Of a stretch of 64,000 bases of DNA, positions 44,725 to 54,684 are shown piece by piece. Numbering within the stretch: the stretch's first letter is position 1; every line of letters starts with the position of its first letter. The notes under the pieces were generated by a model. The model ran no database searches, was not told where the DNA came from, and was given only the letters and a program-made list of their open reading frames with translations. The stretch covers positions 124,001 to 188,000 of the forward strand of contig NZ_CP030848.1 of the NCBI RefSeq assembly GCF_008274825.1, given 5' to 3'. This DNA comes from Sphingobacterium hotanense. GTDB taxonomy: Bacteria > Bacteroidota > Bacteroidia > Sphingobacteriales > Sphingobacteriaceae. Position numbers and translations under genes: made by a program.

Positions 44725-45819
44725 CTAGAATAGTTCTTTGCGCAATTTCCAGTAGTGGGACAAATGTTCGGCAGCATCGTCGTAGTTGCCCATTATCATG
44801 TCGATCTCGCCAAGCTTATCGTGAATGGCAAGCTGCAGCACTTTGTTGTTTTCCTGATCCGCTAGTGTTTTCGCGTGCTCTAATTCGGATTTTGCGATCC
44901 GATAATTCTGTTGTATAAACTTGGAGTAGCCCAGCATATATTCGATCTCTGGCAGGTCCGTTTTAAAATTACGTGAGCGAGCCAGTTCTCGGGCTTGAAT
45001 CAAAAACCATTGCGCTTCGGTATGTTTGTTTTGGATCTGGTAGATCTTTGCTAACTGGATCCAAGCTTTGGTCTTGCCTTGGGCATCCTTCATTTTATTG
45101 TAGAGCGGAATTGCCCGACGAATGATACTGTTTTCGGCAGCTTGATATTCTTTTTGGTAAGCTCTTATCAACGCTACTCGAACCAAGGAATTCGCTTGGT
45201 CAATATTACTTTTGTCGTTGACTGCTCGCTGCAGATACTGTTCTTGAAGGGCATCGGCATGCGCATAGCTTCCCTGATACAAATGAGCATTGGAAAGATT
45301 GAATTGAACCACACTAGCATCGTCACGGAATGCAGTGTTTTGAACCAAGGCTAACGCATCCCCCAAAATGCTAATCGCTTTTTTCACGTCCTTTTGCTTG
45401 ATCGTTTCTAGCGCATACTGGTTCGTCAAACCCACTGCAAGCTGCGTGTTGTTGTTCTTTTTTAATGAGTTAATCAGTTCGGTCCACTTTTCAGGGCTGC
45501 TTGGATAGGGTTGGAACTGTTGCTTTAGAAATGCAGCGTTGGAAGTTAGCTGAAACTCCTCCACTAAGTTTTGGTAGTCTAACTGACGGGCAATGGAGTC
45601 GTAGAAGTTGGTTTTCTCTTTATAAGAGTCTACCAGAACCTCCTGTTTGGTTCTGGGAGCAGGTAGGACATATACCCGAGGACCAATACCTTTGAACTCG
45701 GTATTGTACTTTGTAACGAAGCCCGCGGGATCCAGTAGCTCAGCAGCACTTTGGGCCTTCAGCCCGTTCATCGAAATTATCAGCCCGCAGACCAATTGCA
45801 CACGCACTTTGTTAAACAT
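44725..45819 (-). CDS. Exported tetratricopeptide-repeat protein
   Basis: This 364-residue protein has a signal peptide ending near GLKAQS. Residues 115-360 are helical pairs that read as degenerate TPRs (QYALETIKQKDVKKAISILGDAL, SYAHADALQEQYLQRAV, DDAAEHLSHYWKLRKEL). No enzymatic motif is seen. It resembles TPR sensors of Bacteroidota that lack their C-terminal kinase or regulator. A TAATTTTG -7-like element lies at 45846-45839 on its strand, 20 bases upstream of the start. It is probably a periplasmic scaffold; the partner is unknown. Confidence 0.8.
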   Translation of the reverse strand: MFNKVRVQLVCGLIISMNGLKAQSAAELLDPAGFVTKYNTEFKGIGPRVYVLPAPRTKQEVLVDSYKEKTNFYDSIARQLDYQNLVEEFQLTSNAAFLKQQFQPYPSSPEKWTELINSLKKNNNTQLAVGLTNQYALETIKQKDVKKAISILGDALALVQNTAFRDDASVVQFNLSNAHLYQGSYAHADALQEQYLQRAVNDKSNIDQANSLVRVALIRAYQKEYQAAENSIIRRAIPLYNKMKDAQGKTKAWIQLAKIYQIQNKHTEAQWFLIQARELARSRNFKTDLPEIEYMLGYSKFIQQNYRIAKSELEHAKTLADQENNKVLQLAIHDKLGEIDMIMGNYDDAAEHLSHYWKLRKELF

Positions 45820-46002
45820 CCTTTAAATTGCTTTTTATCAAAATTATCAATTCTATTTAGATTTCATAATTTGAACTGTCGATTAAACGTCAGAATCTTT
45901 CACTCGATGTGTTATTCTGTGGTCACGGTCAATTTTTCGCCACATTATGGGACATCGCTCAGCCTGATCATTTCGGGAATTGCCGTTACCAGCAAAAATC
46001 GA

Positions 46003-46010
46003 TAGTTTTG
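46003..46010 (+). promoter_or_regulatory. -7 element close to the rarA start
   Basis: TAGTTTTG matches TAnnTTTG. TTG occurs 20 bases upstream (45980-45982). The element ends 7 bases before the rarA ATG, so the mRNA would have almost no leader. Confidence 0.45.
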
Positions 46011-46017
46011 TTTTTCT

Positions 46018-47298
46018 ATGACAACGAGAATTCCTTTGGCTGAACGTATGCGTCCGCGAACGCTCGAAGATTATGTCGGCCAAAAGCATATAATTGGAGA
46101 GGGTGCGGTCCTCAGAAATGCTATCGATCAGCAGCTCATTCCGTCGATGATCTTTTGGGGTCCTCCAGGGGTGGGCAAAACGACACTAGCCTTGTTGGTA
46201 GCCAAAGCTTTGGATCGACCATTCTACAGCTTGAGCGCAATTCAGTCCGGTGTGAAGGAGGTACGGGAAGTGATTGAGAAGGCCGAACAATTGAAACAAT
46301 TTAATCAGGAGCAGCCCATTCTTTTCATCGATGAGATCCATCGATTCTCTAAATCGCAGCAAGATTCGCTGCTGGGAGCCGTGGAGCGTGGAACCGTGAC
46401 GCTGATTGGCGCGACAACAGAAAACCCTTCGTTCGAGGTCATCTCTGCCTTGCTTTCTCGATGCCAAGTATATGTGCTGGAGGAGTTAACAAAAGACGAT
46501 TTGGTGCATATCGTTGATAAAGCGCTCGTGGAAGACGAATTCCTTCGTGGCGAGCATATTGAAATTCAGGAATACGAAGCACTGCTGCAGCTATCTGGTG
46601 GCGATGCCCGAAAGCTGCTAAATATTTTAGAGTTGGTCAGCCAGGCGGCGAGCCATTCAAAACAGGCTGTCACTAACGATTTTGTAGCGCGCCATGTACA
46701 ACAGAATCGCGTTCGCTACGATAAGTCCGGTGAACAGCACTATGACATCATTTCCGCATTCATCAAATCCATCCGTGGTTCGGATCCGAACGCGGCGGTG
46801 TACTGGCTGGCCCGGATGATCGAGGGCGGTGAAGACCCTAAGTTTATTGCCCGGCGGTTATTGATCTTAGCGTCCGAGGATATCGGTAATGCAAACCCGA
46901 ATGCGTTGCTTTTGGCAAACAACTGTTTTCAAGCGGTGAATGTGATCGGCTGGCCGGAATCCCGAATTATTCTCTCGCAAACAGTAACTTATTTGGCCAG
47001 CTCTGCCAAAAGCAATGCTGCCTATGAGGCCATCAATAAAGCGCAGGCAATCGTCAAGCAGACTGGAGATCTTTCTATTCCGCTGCATTTGCGAAATGCC
47101 CCGACGAAATTGATGAAGGAGCTGGATTACGGAGCAGGCTATAAGTACGCCCACGCTTTTGCTGGAAACTTTGTCGATCAGGAATATATGCCCGATCAGC
47201 TGCGTGGCCTTACACTCTACGAACCTGGGAAAAACGCTTCAGAGGAGAAATTGCGTCAGGCTCTAAGGGAACGCTGGAAGGGAAAATATGGATATTAA
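46018..47298 (+). CDS. rarA: Replication-associated recombination protein A (AAA+ ATPase)
   Basis: This 426-residue clamp-loader-like ATPase acts at stalled replication forks. The start MTTRIPLAERMRPRTLEDYVGQKHI is typical. Walker A is GPPGVGKTT (about residues 50-58), Walker B is LFIDEIHRFSKSQQD, sensor 1 is LIGATTENPSFEV, and an Arg finger is likely in SALLSRC. The C-terminal tetramerisation domain includes DIISAFIKSIRGSDPNAAVYWLARM and the conserved ASEDIGNANPNAL. Length is close to E. coli RarA (447). It is followed by the exonuclease gene after 25 bases. Confidence 0.96.
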   Translation: MTTRIPLAERMRPRTLEDYVGQKHIIGEGAVLRNAIDQQLIPSMIFWGPPGVGKTTLALLVAKALDRPFYSLSAIQSGVKEVREVIEKAEQLKQFNQEQPILFIDEIHRFSKSQQDSLLGAVERGTVTLIGATTENPSFEVISALLSRCQVYVLEELTKDDLVHIVDKALVEDEFLRGEHIEIQEYEALLQLSGGDARKLLNILELVSQAASHSKQAVTNDFVARHVQQNRVRYDKSGEQHYDIISAFIKSIRGSDPNAAVYWLARMIEGGEDPKFIARRLLILASEDIGNANPNALLLANNCFQAVNVIGWPESRIILSQTVTYLASSAKSNAAYEAINKAQAIVKQTGDLSIPLHLRNAPTKLMKELDYGAGYKYAHAFAGNFVDQEYMPDQLRGLTLYEPGKNASEEKLRQALRERWKGKYGY

Positions 47299-47323
47299 CA
47301 AAAAGTGATTACAAAAAATAAGC

Positions 47324-47848
47324 ATGTCAAATACATTTACAAGTATAGATTTTGAATTAGCAACCGCGAAATACAGTAGCGTATGCGCAGTGGGGATTGT
47401 GAATGTCGTTGATGGAATCATCGCTAACGAATTCTACAGCTTGGTTCGACCACCAGAGAATAAATATATGTGGCAAACTTCCCGGGTGCACGGCATCAAG
47501 CCGAAACACACCGAAAGTGCACCTACTTTTATCGAACTTTTTCCGCAGATCGATGGTTTACTACAGGGACAGGCTATGGTGGCACATGATGAATTGTTGG
47601 ACCGCTCGGTACTTAAAGAGACGATGGCGTTTTACAACTTGTCGTATAAGGACTTGGCGCTCCCACCAATGTGGGAATGTACCAGTAAAATATATCGTGC
47701 CTTAGGTTTCGAAAGAACTAAGCTGAGTATTTGTTGTCAGATCATGGGCGTTACATTACAGCACCATGATGCATTGTCCGATGCCCGAGCTACGGCAGAG
47801 CTGTACCTGAGGAAAGATCTAGTAAAAAACAATTTAAAAATCGGTTAA
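47324..47848 (+). CDS. DEDDh-family 3'-5' exonuclease (DnaQ-like)
   Basis: This 174-residue single-domain exonuclease has exonuclease motif I at FTSIDFELATA, giving acidic residues Asp9 and Glu11. Motif II is in MVAHDELLDRSVL. Motif III is HHDALSDARATAELYL, the His and Asp of the DEDDh class. It is similar to free-standing DnaQ-like exonucleases, not the polymerase-bound epsilon subunit. Lying between rarA and manC with 25 and 2 bases of spacing, it is probably in one transcript with them. A role in DNA repair is likely from context. Confidence 0.88.
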   Translation: MSNTFTSIDFELATAKYSSVCAVGIVNVVDGIIANEFYSLVRPPENKYMWQTSRVHGIKPKHTESAPTFIELFPQIDGLLQGQAMVAHDELLDRSVLKETMAFYNLSYKDLALPPMWECTSKIYRALGFERTKLSICCQIMGVTLQHHDALSDARATAELYLRKDLVKNNLKIG

Positions 47849-47850
47849 TC

Positions 47851-48840
47851 ATGAGTAAAATTATCAATGTGGTATTATCTGGAGGTGTTGGTTCAAGGTT
47901 GTGGCCACTTTCCAGAAAGTCGAAACCGAAGCAGTATTTGCCGATTTTTGACGGTAAGAGCCTGTTCGAGCTCACCGTGGAGCGGAATCATCCGCTGGTG
48001 TCCAAAGTAACGCTGGTAGGGTCTATTCAAAATAAAGATCTTGCTGAACCGTATTTACGTAACTTTAATAGCGATGTAATCGCTGAGGCGGCCCCACGGA
48101 ATACGGCAGCAGCAATCGCTTTTGCTGCGTTCCATGCGGAACCTGACGATATCCTGATTGTGACGCCATCGGACCACCTGATCGAAGGGGAGGAGGAATA
48201 TCAACAAGCGATCAACCAAGGGATTGTTTTCGCTCAGGAAGGTTATATCGCTACCTTTGGCATTATCCCAACACGGCCAGAAACGGGTTACGGCTATATT
48301 GAGCATGAGGGCAATACCGTATTGTCTTTCCGGGAAAAACCCAATGAAGAAACGGCGCGCGATTTCCTAAAAAAGGAATCCTTCCTGTGGAATTCTGGAA
48401 TTTTCTGCTTCAAAGCGGGGGTGTTCTTGGAAGAGCTGATGCGATTCGAACCTAAGCTATATACGGCTGCGGAAACCGCATTCGAATATGCCGACAATCT
48501 CGTGCTGGATCAGGAGCACTCTTTGCAAATCCCCTCGAAGAGCATCGATTATGCGGTATTGGAGCGAAGCGACTTGATTAAGGTGGTCCCTGCAAAATTC
48601 CGATGGTCCGACATGGGTGCCTTCGATTCGTTGTACGCCTATTTTAAAGAAAAAGGGCATCCCGTTGATGATCGTGGCAACATTGTTGTAGGGACGGATA
48701 AGTACACGGCTTTCGTCGGTCTCTCGAACTGCATGTTGATCAACACGGACGATGCAGTACTGGTGCTGGACAGAGCGCGTGCACAAGATGTCAAACAGGT
48801 CTATGAATCCTTAGAAAGAGAAGGTTCTCCTTTAATTTAG
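47851..48840 (+). CDS. manC: Mannose-1-phosphate guanylyltransferase
   Basis: This 329-residue cytoplasmic enzyme makes GDP-mannose from GTP and mannose-1-phosphate. The signature LSGGVGSRLWPLSRKSKPKQ is at 9-28. It also has RNTAAAIAFA, VTPSDHLI, PETGYGYIE, FREKPNEETA, LWNSGIFCFKAGV and SIDYAVLERS, all typical. It lacks the C-terminal mannose-6-phosphate isomerase domain found in the bifunctional form, and the length fits the monofunctional type. It starts two bases after the exonuclease stop and opens the polysaccharide block. GDP-mannose feeds mannose or fucose units of surface glycans. Confidence 0.93.
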   Translation: MSKIINVVLSGGVGSRLWPLSRKSKPKQYLPIFDGKSLFELTVERNHPLVSKVTLVGSIQNKDLAEPYLRNFNSDVIAEAAPRNTAAAIAFAAFHAEPDDILIVTPSDHLIEGEEEYQQAINQGIVFAQEGYIATFGIIPTRPETGYGYIEHEGNTVLSFREKPNEETARDFLKKESFLWNSGIFCFKAGVFLEELMRFEPKLYTAAETAFEYADNLVLDQEHSLQIPSKSIDYAVLERSDLIKVVPAKFRWSDMGAFDSLYAYFKEKGHPVDDRGNIVVGTDKYTAFVGLSNCMLINTDDAVLVLDRARAQDVKQVYESLEREGSPLI

Positions 48841-48913
48841 TAGTTGCTGTAGCGTTTATTTTACATTCATCGTATTCTCTTACTAAAGATTTAAAGTTAA
48901 TTTCACAATAAGT

Positions 48914-48921
48914 TAACTTTG
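48914..48921 (+). promoter_or_regulatory. -7 element upstream of cpsB
   Basis: TAACTTTG matches TAnnTTTG and lies 43 bases before the cpsB ATG. No clear TTTG at the -33 position. Confidence 0.3.
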
Positions 48922-48964
48922 AGGCGTCTGCCTGTTGACTCGAAAGATTTTATAAGAAAACGCT

Positions 48965-49750
48965 ATGGGATTTTGGAATAATTTATTCGGAGGAAAAACA
49001 AAAAACGAAAAAACGTACCTAAATAAGTTGTCTTGGATTACTTGGGATATACATAACCACCTATTGCCCGGTATCGACGATGGAAGTCCCGATGTAGAGC
49101 AGTCTATCGAATTAATCAAGGGACTCAAAGACTTGGGTATCCATAAGTCAGTCTCCACACCACATGTCATGTACGGCGTTCATAACAACACCCCCGATAC
49201 TATTCAAGCGGCTCATCGCTCCTTAAAAAATGCATTGAGGGATAATGATATCGATTTCGAGTTGAACTACAGCGCCGAATACATGATCGATGATCAGTTG
49301 GATGCGATCATGACAGGTGATCAGCTCTGTTCGATGCCCAATAAGTTCGTGTTGATCGAAATGTCCTATCTCTCGGAATCTAAAGGACTATTTGCAACGA
49401 TTAAGAATTTACTGGAACGTGGATACCAACCCATATTAGCACACCCAGAACGCTATAATTATTATCATAATAACTTTAAGATCTTCCAAGAGATTAAGAA
49501 TGCAGGTTGTCTGCTGCAACTCAACTTACTATCGATCAGTAAATACTACGGAGAGCAGGTAAAAACTGCGGCGCTAACATTGATTCGTGCGGGAATGTAC
49601 GATTTTGTCGGCACTGATATGCACCATACCAGGCACTTAGAAGCCCTGAAAGGGGTAGTTTTGAAGTATGATGTTCGAGAATTGCTACGCGATTGTCCTA
49701 TTAAGAATGCGACTATGTTCGAAACGGTACAGGAAAAAAAAATTGCTTAA
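48965..49750 (+). CDS. CpsB/CapC-type tyrosine-protein phosphatase
   Basis: This 261-residue manganese-dependent phosphatase of the PHP fold dephosphorylates tyrosine kinases that control capsule or exopolysaccharide export. The metal-binding motif DIHNHLLPGIDDGS lies at about 31-44. Further metal ligands are in VSTPHVMYG, LNYSAEYMIDD, ILAHPERYNYY and FVGTDMHHT. The N-terminus (WNNLFGGKTKNEK) is basic and soluble. The matching tyrosine kinase/co-polymerase (Wzc-like) is not in the window. It stands between manC and the rhamnose genes with a terminator behind it. Confidence 0.92.
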   Translation: MGFWNNLFGGKTKNEKTYLNKLSWITWDIHNHLLPGIDDGSPDVEQSIELIKGLKDLGIHKSVSTPHVMYGVHNNTPDTIQAAHRSLKNALRDNDIDFELNYSAEYMIDDQLDAIMTGDQLCSMPNKFVLIEMSYLSESKGLFATIKNLLERGYQPILAHPERYNYYHNNFKIFQEIKNAGCLLQLNLLSISKYYGEQVKTAALTLIRAGMYDFVGTDMHHTRHLEALKGVVLKYDVRELLRDCPIKNATMFETVQEKKIA

Positions 49751-49812
49751 GGCTCGTTAGGTAGCCTTGTGGCTGACGCGACGTCTCTGATTATACAGAA
49801 AAGAAGTAATGA

Positions 49813-49837
49813 AGAGCCCTTTGAGGCTCTTTTTTTG
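49813..49837 (+). terminator. Terminator after cpsB
   Basis: AGAGCC pairs with GGCTCT over a 6-base loop and is followed by seven T. It lies 62 bases after the cpsB stop, so the rhamnose genes need their own promoter. Confidence 0.8.
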
Positions 49838-49953
49838 TAAGCGTGTGTATCCAAATGTCAATCGAGAACTTACAGCTCTGCTCGGGAAGAACATGGAGGT
49901 TTTGTTGAAAGACTTTTTCCTGAAATTCCTTATATTTTCTTTATTTTGTCAAC

Positions 49954-51003
49954 ATGAATAAGACCATTCTGATAACGGGGGGCGCGGGATTCATCGGATC
50001 CCATGTTGTTCGCCAGTTTGTCGTTAACTACCCTGATTACAAAATTGTTAATGTGGATTCGTTGACCTATGCTGGAAATCTGGAAAATCTAATAGACGTT
50101 GAGGATGCACCCAACTATATTTTTGAGAAGGTAGATATAACCGACCGTCCGAGATTACGCGAACTGTTCGAGCGACATCGCCCTGAGGGAATTATCCATT
50201 TAGCGGCCGAGTCACATGTGGACAGATCAATTTCCGACCCCTTAGCGTTTGTCAATACGAACGTAATCGGAACGGTAAATCTATTGGAGGAAGCGCGATC
50301 CCTTTGGGACGATTTTGAAGGGAAGCGCTTTCATCATATTTCTACCGATGAAGTATTTGGAGCGCTAGGTGAGCATGGACTATTCACTGAGGACACTAAA
50401 TACGATCCTCATTCTCCTTATTCAGCGTCGAAAGCATCCTCGGATCATTTCGTCCGAGCCTATCATGACACCTACGGACTTCCCATAGTGATTACCAATT
50501 GTTCTAACAATTACGGGCCGAATCATTTCCCTGAAAAGTTGATACCACTCTGCATTTCCAACATTTTACAGAATAAACCTTTGCCCATTTATGGCGATGG
50601 CCGATATACACGGGATTGGCTGTATGTTATCGATCATGCACGAGCGATTGATTTGGTCTTCCACAGAGGTCAAAATGCATCATCTTACAATATTGGAGGG
50701 TTCAACGAGTGGACAAATATTGACTTAGTGAAAGAGCTCTGTAAGCAGATGGACGAAAAGTTGGGGCGGGAAGCGGGAACATCGGAACGCTTAATTACGT
50801 ATGTTAAAGATCGTCCGGGGCATGACATACGCTACGCGATCGATGCTACCAAGATTAATGCTGAACTTGGATGGAAACCATCGGTGACTTTCCAAGAAGG
50901 ACTTTCTGCTACCATCGACTGGTATCTCAGCAATACGGAATGGCTCAAGAAAGTCACATCCGGGGAATATCAGCGGTATTACGTGGAACATTATTCAAAA
51001 TAA
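49954..51003 (+). CDS. rfbB: dTDP-glucose 4,6-dehydratase
   Basis: This 349-residue SDR enzyme carries out the second step of dTDP-L-rhamnose synthesis. The NAD-binding GGAGFIGSHVVRQ lies at 8-20. The catalytic Thr-Asp-Glu is in HISTDEVFGALGE, the active-site YxxxK is in YSASKASSDHFVRAYHDTYG, and NCSNNYGPNHFPEKLIP follows. All key residues are intact, and the length is normal. It is first of four tightly spaced genes in the order rfbBCDA. Confidence 0.96.
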   Translation: MNKTILITGGAGFIGSHVVRQFVVNYPDYKIVNVDSLTYAGNLENLIDVEDAPNYIFEKVDITDRPRLRELFERHRPEGIIHLAAESHVDRSISDPLAFVNTNVIGTVNLLEEARSLWDDFEGKRFHHISTDEVFGALGEHGLFTEDTKYDPHSPYSASKASSDHFVRAYHDTYGLPIVITNCSNNYGPNHFPEKLIPLCISNILQNKPLPIYGDGRYTRDWLYVIDHARAIDLVFHRGQNASSYNIGGFNEWTNIDLVKELCKQMDEKLGREAGTSERLITYVKDRPGHDIRYAIDATKINAELGWKPSVTFQEGLSATIDWYLSNTEWLKKVTSGEYQRYYVEHYSK

Positions 51004-51019
51004 AAGAAGAATTTAATTT

Positions 51020-51565
51020 ATGAAGGCTATAGCGACAGCATTGCAGGGGTGTTATATTATCGAGCCTCAGCTCATTGGTGATGAAAGAGGATATTTCTTT
51101 GAGTCGTTCAATGAACTGACCTTTTCCAAGACTATCGGACAGCAGGTGCGTTTTGTGCAGGATAATCAATCGTTCTCGAGCTATGGCGTCTTAAGGGGGC
51201 TGCACGCCCAAGCCGGCCAGCATGGACAAGCAAAACTAGTACGTGTTCTGCAAGGCGAAGTGCTGGATGTAGCGGTTGATTTCCGCGATACTTCGCCCAC
51301 GTTTGGGCAACATATTGCGGTCCTGCTTTCGGCAGAAAACAAAAGGCAGCTTTATGTTCCACGTGGTTTCTTGCACGGTTTTGTTGTGCTCTCCGACTTT
51401 GCGGAGTTTTTCTATAAATGCGATAATTATTATAATAAAGCGTCAGAAATAGGAATAAAATATGATGATCCAACCTTGGCGATCGATTGGAAGGTTCCGT
51501 TCAGAGACATGATTATCTCCGAAAAAGATCAACAATTACCTTACTTAAACCCAATAAATCAATGA
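51020..51565 (+). CDS. rfbC: dTDP-4-dehydrorhamnose 3,5-epimerase
   Basis: This 181-residue cupin-fold enzyme carries out the third step of dTDP-L-rhamnose synthesis. The family start is recognisable (CYIIEPQLIGDERGYFFESFNE). Active-site parts include QDNQSFSSYGVLRGLHAQ with the catalytic His, VLQGEVLDVAVDFRDTSPTFGQ, YVPRGFLHGFVVLSD and the FYKCDNYYN Tyr region. The stop codon overlaps the rfbD start (ATGA), so the two are translationally coupled. Confidence 0.96.
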   Translation: MKAIATALQGCYIIEPQLIGDERGYFFESFNELTFSKTIGQQVRFVQDNQSFSSYGVLRGLHAQAGQHGQAKLVRVLQGEVLDVAVDFRDTSPTFGQHIAVLLSAENKRQLYVPRGFLHGFVVLSDFAEFFYKCDNYYNKASEIGIKYDDPTLAIDWKVPFRDMIISEKDQQLPYLNPINQ

Positions 51566-52446
51566 TGGACCAGCATCCTAGAGCAACTGTTTTGTTGATT
51601 GGCTCCGGCGGGCAATTGGGTTCAGAGCTGAAGGTTTTACTGGAAAATTCTAACCGATACCATAGCGTGTTCCTAGATAGACAGCTCCTTCCTCTAGATG
51701 AGGTCGATCAGATTCAGTCGCGACTAGCGGCTTACGAGCCGCAGTATATCATCAACGCTGCTGCGTATACCGCGGTGGATAAAGCAGAAGAAGAGTACCA
51801 GACGGCTAACCTCGTCAATCATCTCGCCGTGAAAGAGATAGCCATGTATGCGGAGCGCGCTGGCTGCCATTTCCTTTCCATCTCTACGGACTATGTGTTC
51901 GACGGACAGAACAGTCGGCCATGGAGAGAAGAAGATCCTGTAGGTCCGATCAATGTATACGGGAAGACGAAAGCCTTGGGAGAAATGGCTATTCTCCAGG
52001 AGAACCCCAATGCCATTATCATAAGAACTTCCTGGGTATATTCTTGGTATGGAAATAATTTTGTAAAGACAATGCTTCGACTGTTTTCGGAAAAGGAGGA
52101 GCTGTCCATTGTGGACGATCAGCTAGGCAGTCCTACCTATGCCAAGGATCTTGCCGAAGTCGTAAAACACATCATCGATGGTGAAACATGGGTGCCAGGA
52201 ATTTACCACTACGCAAATGAAGGGCAATTATCTTGGTATGAATTCGCCATGGCCATCAAGAAAGAGTTAGAATTCACATGTTTGTTGAAGCCTGTGTCCA
52301 GTGACGCATACCCAACCGCTGCTAGTCGCCCAAAGTTCTCTGTCTTAGATAAATCAAAAATAAAAGTTACTTTTGGGATTCAGATACCGCAGTGGGAAGC
52401 CAGCTTGAAAGAAATGCTGGCAGAGCGGAACCATGAAAAAAGGTAA
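51562..52446 (+). CDS. rfbD: dTDP-4-dehydrorhamnose reductase
   Basis: The ATG at 51562 overlaps the rfbC stop and gives 294 residues; a longer frame from 51487 lies inside rfbC in another frame and is rejected. This is an NAD(P)H-dependent SDR enzyme for the last step of dTDP-L-rhamnose synthesis. It has the nucleotide-binding LLIGSGGQLGSEL, then INAAAYTAVDKAEEE, the Ser-Thr-Asp in SISTDYVFDG, the YxxxK site in VYGKTKALGE and RTSWVYS. A second ATG one codon later is also possible. Confidence 0.95.
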   Translation: MMDQHPRATVLLIGSGGQLGSELKVLLENSNRYHSVFLDRQLLPLDEVDQIQSRLAAYEPQYIINAAAYTAVDKAEEEYQTANLVNHLAVKEIAMYAERAGCHFLSISTDYVFDGQNSRPWREEDPVGPINVYGKTKALGEMAILQENPNAIIIRTSWVYSWYGNNFVKTMLRLFSEKEELSIVDDQLGSPTYAKDLAEVVKHIIDGETWVPGIYHYANEGQLSWYEFAMAIKKELEFTCLLKPVSSDAYPTAASRPKFSVLDKSKIKVTFGIQIPQWEASLKEMLAERNHEKR

Positions 52447-52459
52447 ATAGATCAATAAC

Positions 52460-53329
52460 ATGAAAGGAATAATTTTAGCAGGTGGCTCGGGAACGCGTTT
52501 GCATCCTTTAACCCAGGTGGTTTCTAAACAATTGTTGCCTGTGTACGATAAGCCGATGATCTATTACCCCTTATCGGTTTTGATGATGGCCGGTATACGC
52601 GAAATATTGATTATTTCCACACCAGCTGACTTGCCGAATTTTCGACGTCTTTTTGGCGCAGGTGCTCAGTTGGGGCTTTCCATCTCCTACGCGGAACAAC
52701 CAAGCCCGGATGGATTAGCGCAAGCCTTTATCATTGGTGAAGAGTTTATCGGGGATGAAGATGTATGTTTGATCCTTGGTGATAACATCTTCTATGGAGC
52801 AGGCCTGCAGCAGCTTTTGCTTGATGCCAAGGCCAAAGTTTGCCAGCAGAAGCAGGCCGTGGTTTTCGGTTATTTCGTGGAGGATCCTGAACGTTACGGT
52901 GTGGTGGAGGTTGATCAGCATGGCCAAGTGCTGAGCATTGAGGAGAAGCCGACGACGCCGCGATCGAATTATGCTGTGGTCGGTCTTTATTTTTATCCGA
53001 ACAAAGTCATCCAGGTTGCTAAGGAAGTCCAGCCATCAGCGCGGGGTGAGCTGGAGATTACAGATGTCAATCAGTCTTTTTTACAACAAAATAAATTACA
53101 CCTGCAGCGGCTGGGGCGCGGATTTGCATGGCTCGACACCGGTACACATGAGTCCCTTTCTGAGGCAACTGAGTTTATTAAGACCATCGAAAAGAGGACC
53201 TCTTTAAAGGTCGCTTGTTTAGAAGAAATCGCAATTTTGAAAGGTCTGGTCGATAAAGAAAGTGTGCTGAGAGATATAAACGAAAAAAAAGGGGCCTATT
53301 ATGATTATGTAAGACGGATCGCTAAGTAG
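52460..53329 (+). CDS. rfbA: Glucose-1-phosphate thymidylyltransferase
   Basis: This 289-residue enzyme makes dTDP-glucose, the first step of dTDP-L-rhamnose synthesis. The signature [20 protein letters not shown] and [20 protein letters not shown] are at the N-terminus. It also has [62 protein letters not shown] and [10 protein letters not shown]. Length is normal. It is the last gene of rfbBCDA, 13 bases after rfbD. No intrinsic terminator is obvious; the next 1.1 kb is gene-poor. Confidence 0.96.
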   Translation: MKGIILAGGSGTRLHPLTQVVSKQLLPVYDKPMIYYPLSVLMMAGIREILIISTPADLPNFRRLFGAGAQLGLSISYAEQPSPDGLAQAFIIGEEFIGDEDVCLILGDNIFYGAGLQQLLLDAKAKVCQQKQAVVFGYFVEDPERYGVVEVDQHGQVLSIEEKPTTPRSNYAVVGLYFYPNKVIQVAKEVQPSARGELEITDVNQSFLQQNKLHLQRLGRGFAWLDTGTHESLSEATEFIKTIEKRTSLKVACLEEIAILKGLVDKESVLRDINEKKGAYYDYVRRIAK

Positions 53330-54465
53330 TGGCTCACACGCATTTTTGTCTGCATCATTTGTTACCCCTAAACCCATCAACTCTCCATAATGCGTGGCGG
53401 GTTTTATAGTATATTGCGGAGCAACTTTATCGTTCATACAGTGTGCCCATTATTTTAATTCCTTCCGTTTTGTTCATAAACCATTAGCTTGATAAAGCGG
53501 ATAAATTCGTTAGCGTCCGTTATCTCGATGATACAAAAATTTTCGCTTTTTTATATTGAACTCTCTAATTGTAATAAGCGACACAAAATCAAGTCAGCCT
53601 GAGTTCGCCCATGGGGAGATCGGTTCCCTCAATCTGCTTTTCAGCTCCTTTTGACTTTGCTAAGATTGTGCCCGCTACACTATAGGGGGGACGTAGAACC
53701 GTCCTTCGCCATGTCGCAAAATGCAAGAGAAATTTTTGGAATGGCGATGCACTATTCTGAGTAAGCGCAGGTTGAGGTTAGCAAGCCCACTCAGGTTAAA
53801 GTAATGGTCAACTATGACGATCTCAGCACAAACAAAGCATCGGCTCCTCAGAAGGCAACATCTGTAAAACAAAAATCAGTTACCGAACCATTCAAAGAGG
53901 TGTCAATTGCTAAGCTAGGGCACCACGAGCAAAAGATTAGTACGAAGAATATAAAATCAACTATTGTCTATTTGATATGCAAACGGACATTGAACATGGG
54001 CGTTTCAGGGATGCATTGAAAAGATGGGCATCGCCACTAAGAGCCAGTTTTGCAGCATAGATTGTGGCACCTACCATCCTCTCAGTTTTGTAAATGATAA
54101 CAAAGCGCAATGCCCTAGATCTCATGCATTATTAATTCATACGAATAGCAGGAAGTTAACTTTTGAGCAGCGCTATGGGGTTGCGTTTGCTGAGTTGAAT
54201 TTCGGCGAAAAGCCTGGAGAGCTACAGGTTATCAGATTATTCGAAGTAAATTCATGTCACCGAGTTTTACAACGAGGCCTGTTTTTATGTTTAGGAGTCC
54301 GTTAGGCAGTTTATTCCACAGACCAAACAAGACACAGCATGTAAAGGTTTTCGTTGCGCAGAGAAGTAATTGTCAATCGATGCGTAAAGCTCGGCAAATT
54401 TTAAGAAGCTGTTGGGTTTAACGCCTCTTGAATCTTGAGGAATTAAGAAACGAGATATTCTTTAT
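53330..54465. other. Gene-poor stretch after rfbA
   Basis: Two plus-strand frames (53804-54019, Lys-rich and soluble; 54024-54305) have no recognisable family, no good start context and no close spacing to real genes. No terminator was clearly seen after rfbA. This is the start of about 3.8 kb of low-coding accessory DNA. Confidence 0.4.
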
Positions 54466-54612
54466 TTATATAGGACTGATCCCTATTTCGGAGAAAAGAA
54501 AATAGCAACCAAATCCCAATATTCCCCATCCAAAATGTTTTTTTTTAGACTTGTTGAAGATAATCAAAGAGAGGCCTAATGCTATACTTAAAATTCCAAT
54601 GAATAGTCGCAT
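54466..54612 (-). CDS. 48-aa two-helix membrane microprotein
   Basis: The ATG at 54612 opens a 48-residue frame with two hydrophobic segments: MRLFIGILSIALGLSLIIF and WGILGFGCYFLFSEIGI, joined by a basic loop (NKSKKKHFG). This is a hairpin with the loop inside the cell. It lies 72 bases downstream of the PLDc_N-like gene on the same strand and may share its transcript. No family was recognised, but the two clean helices with a positive loop favour a real gene. Confidence 0.5.
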   Translation of the reverse strand: MRLFIGILSIALGLSLIIFNKSKKKHFGWGILGFGCYFLFSEIGISPI

Positions 54613-54684
54613 ATCAGATATGATTTTTAATTAGTTAGTCCCAAGCATTTAAAAAATGTTACACCCTCCGCCAATCTTCGGGCA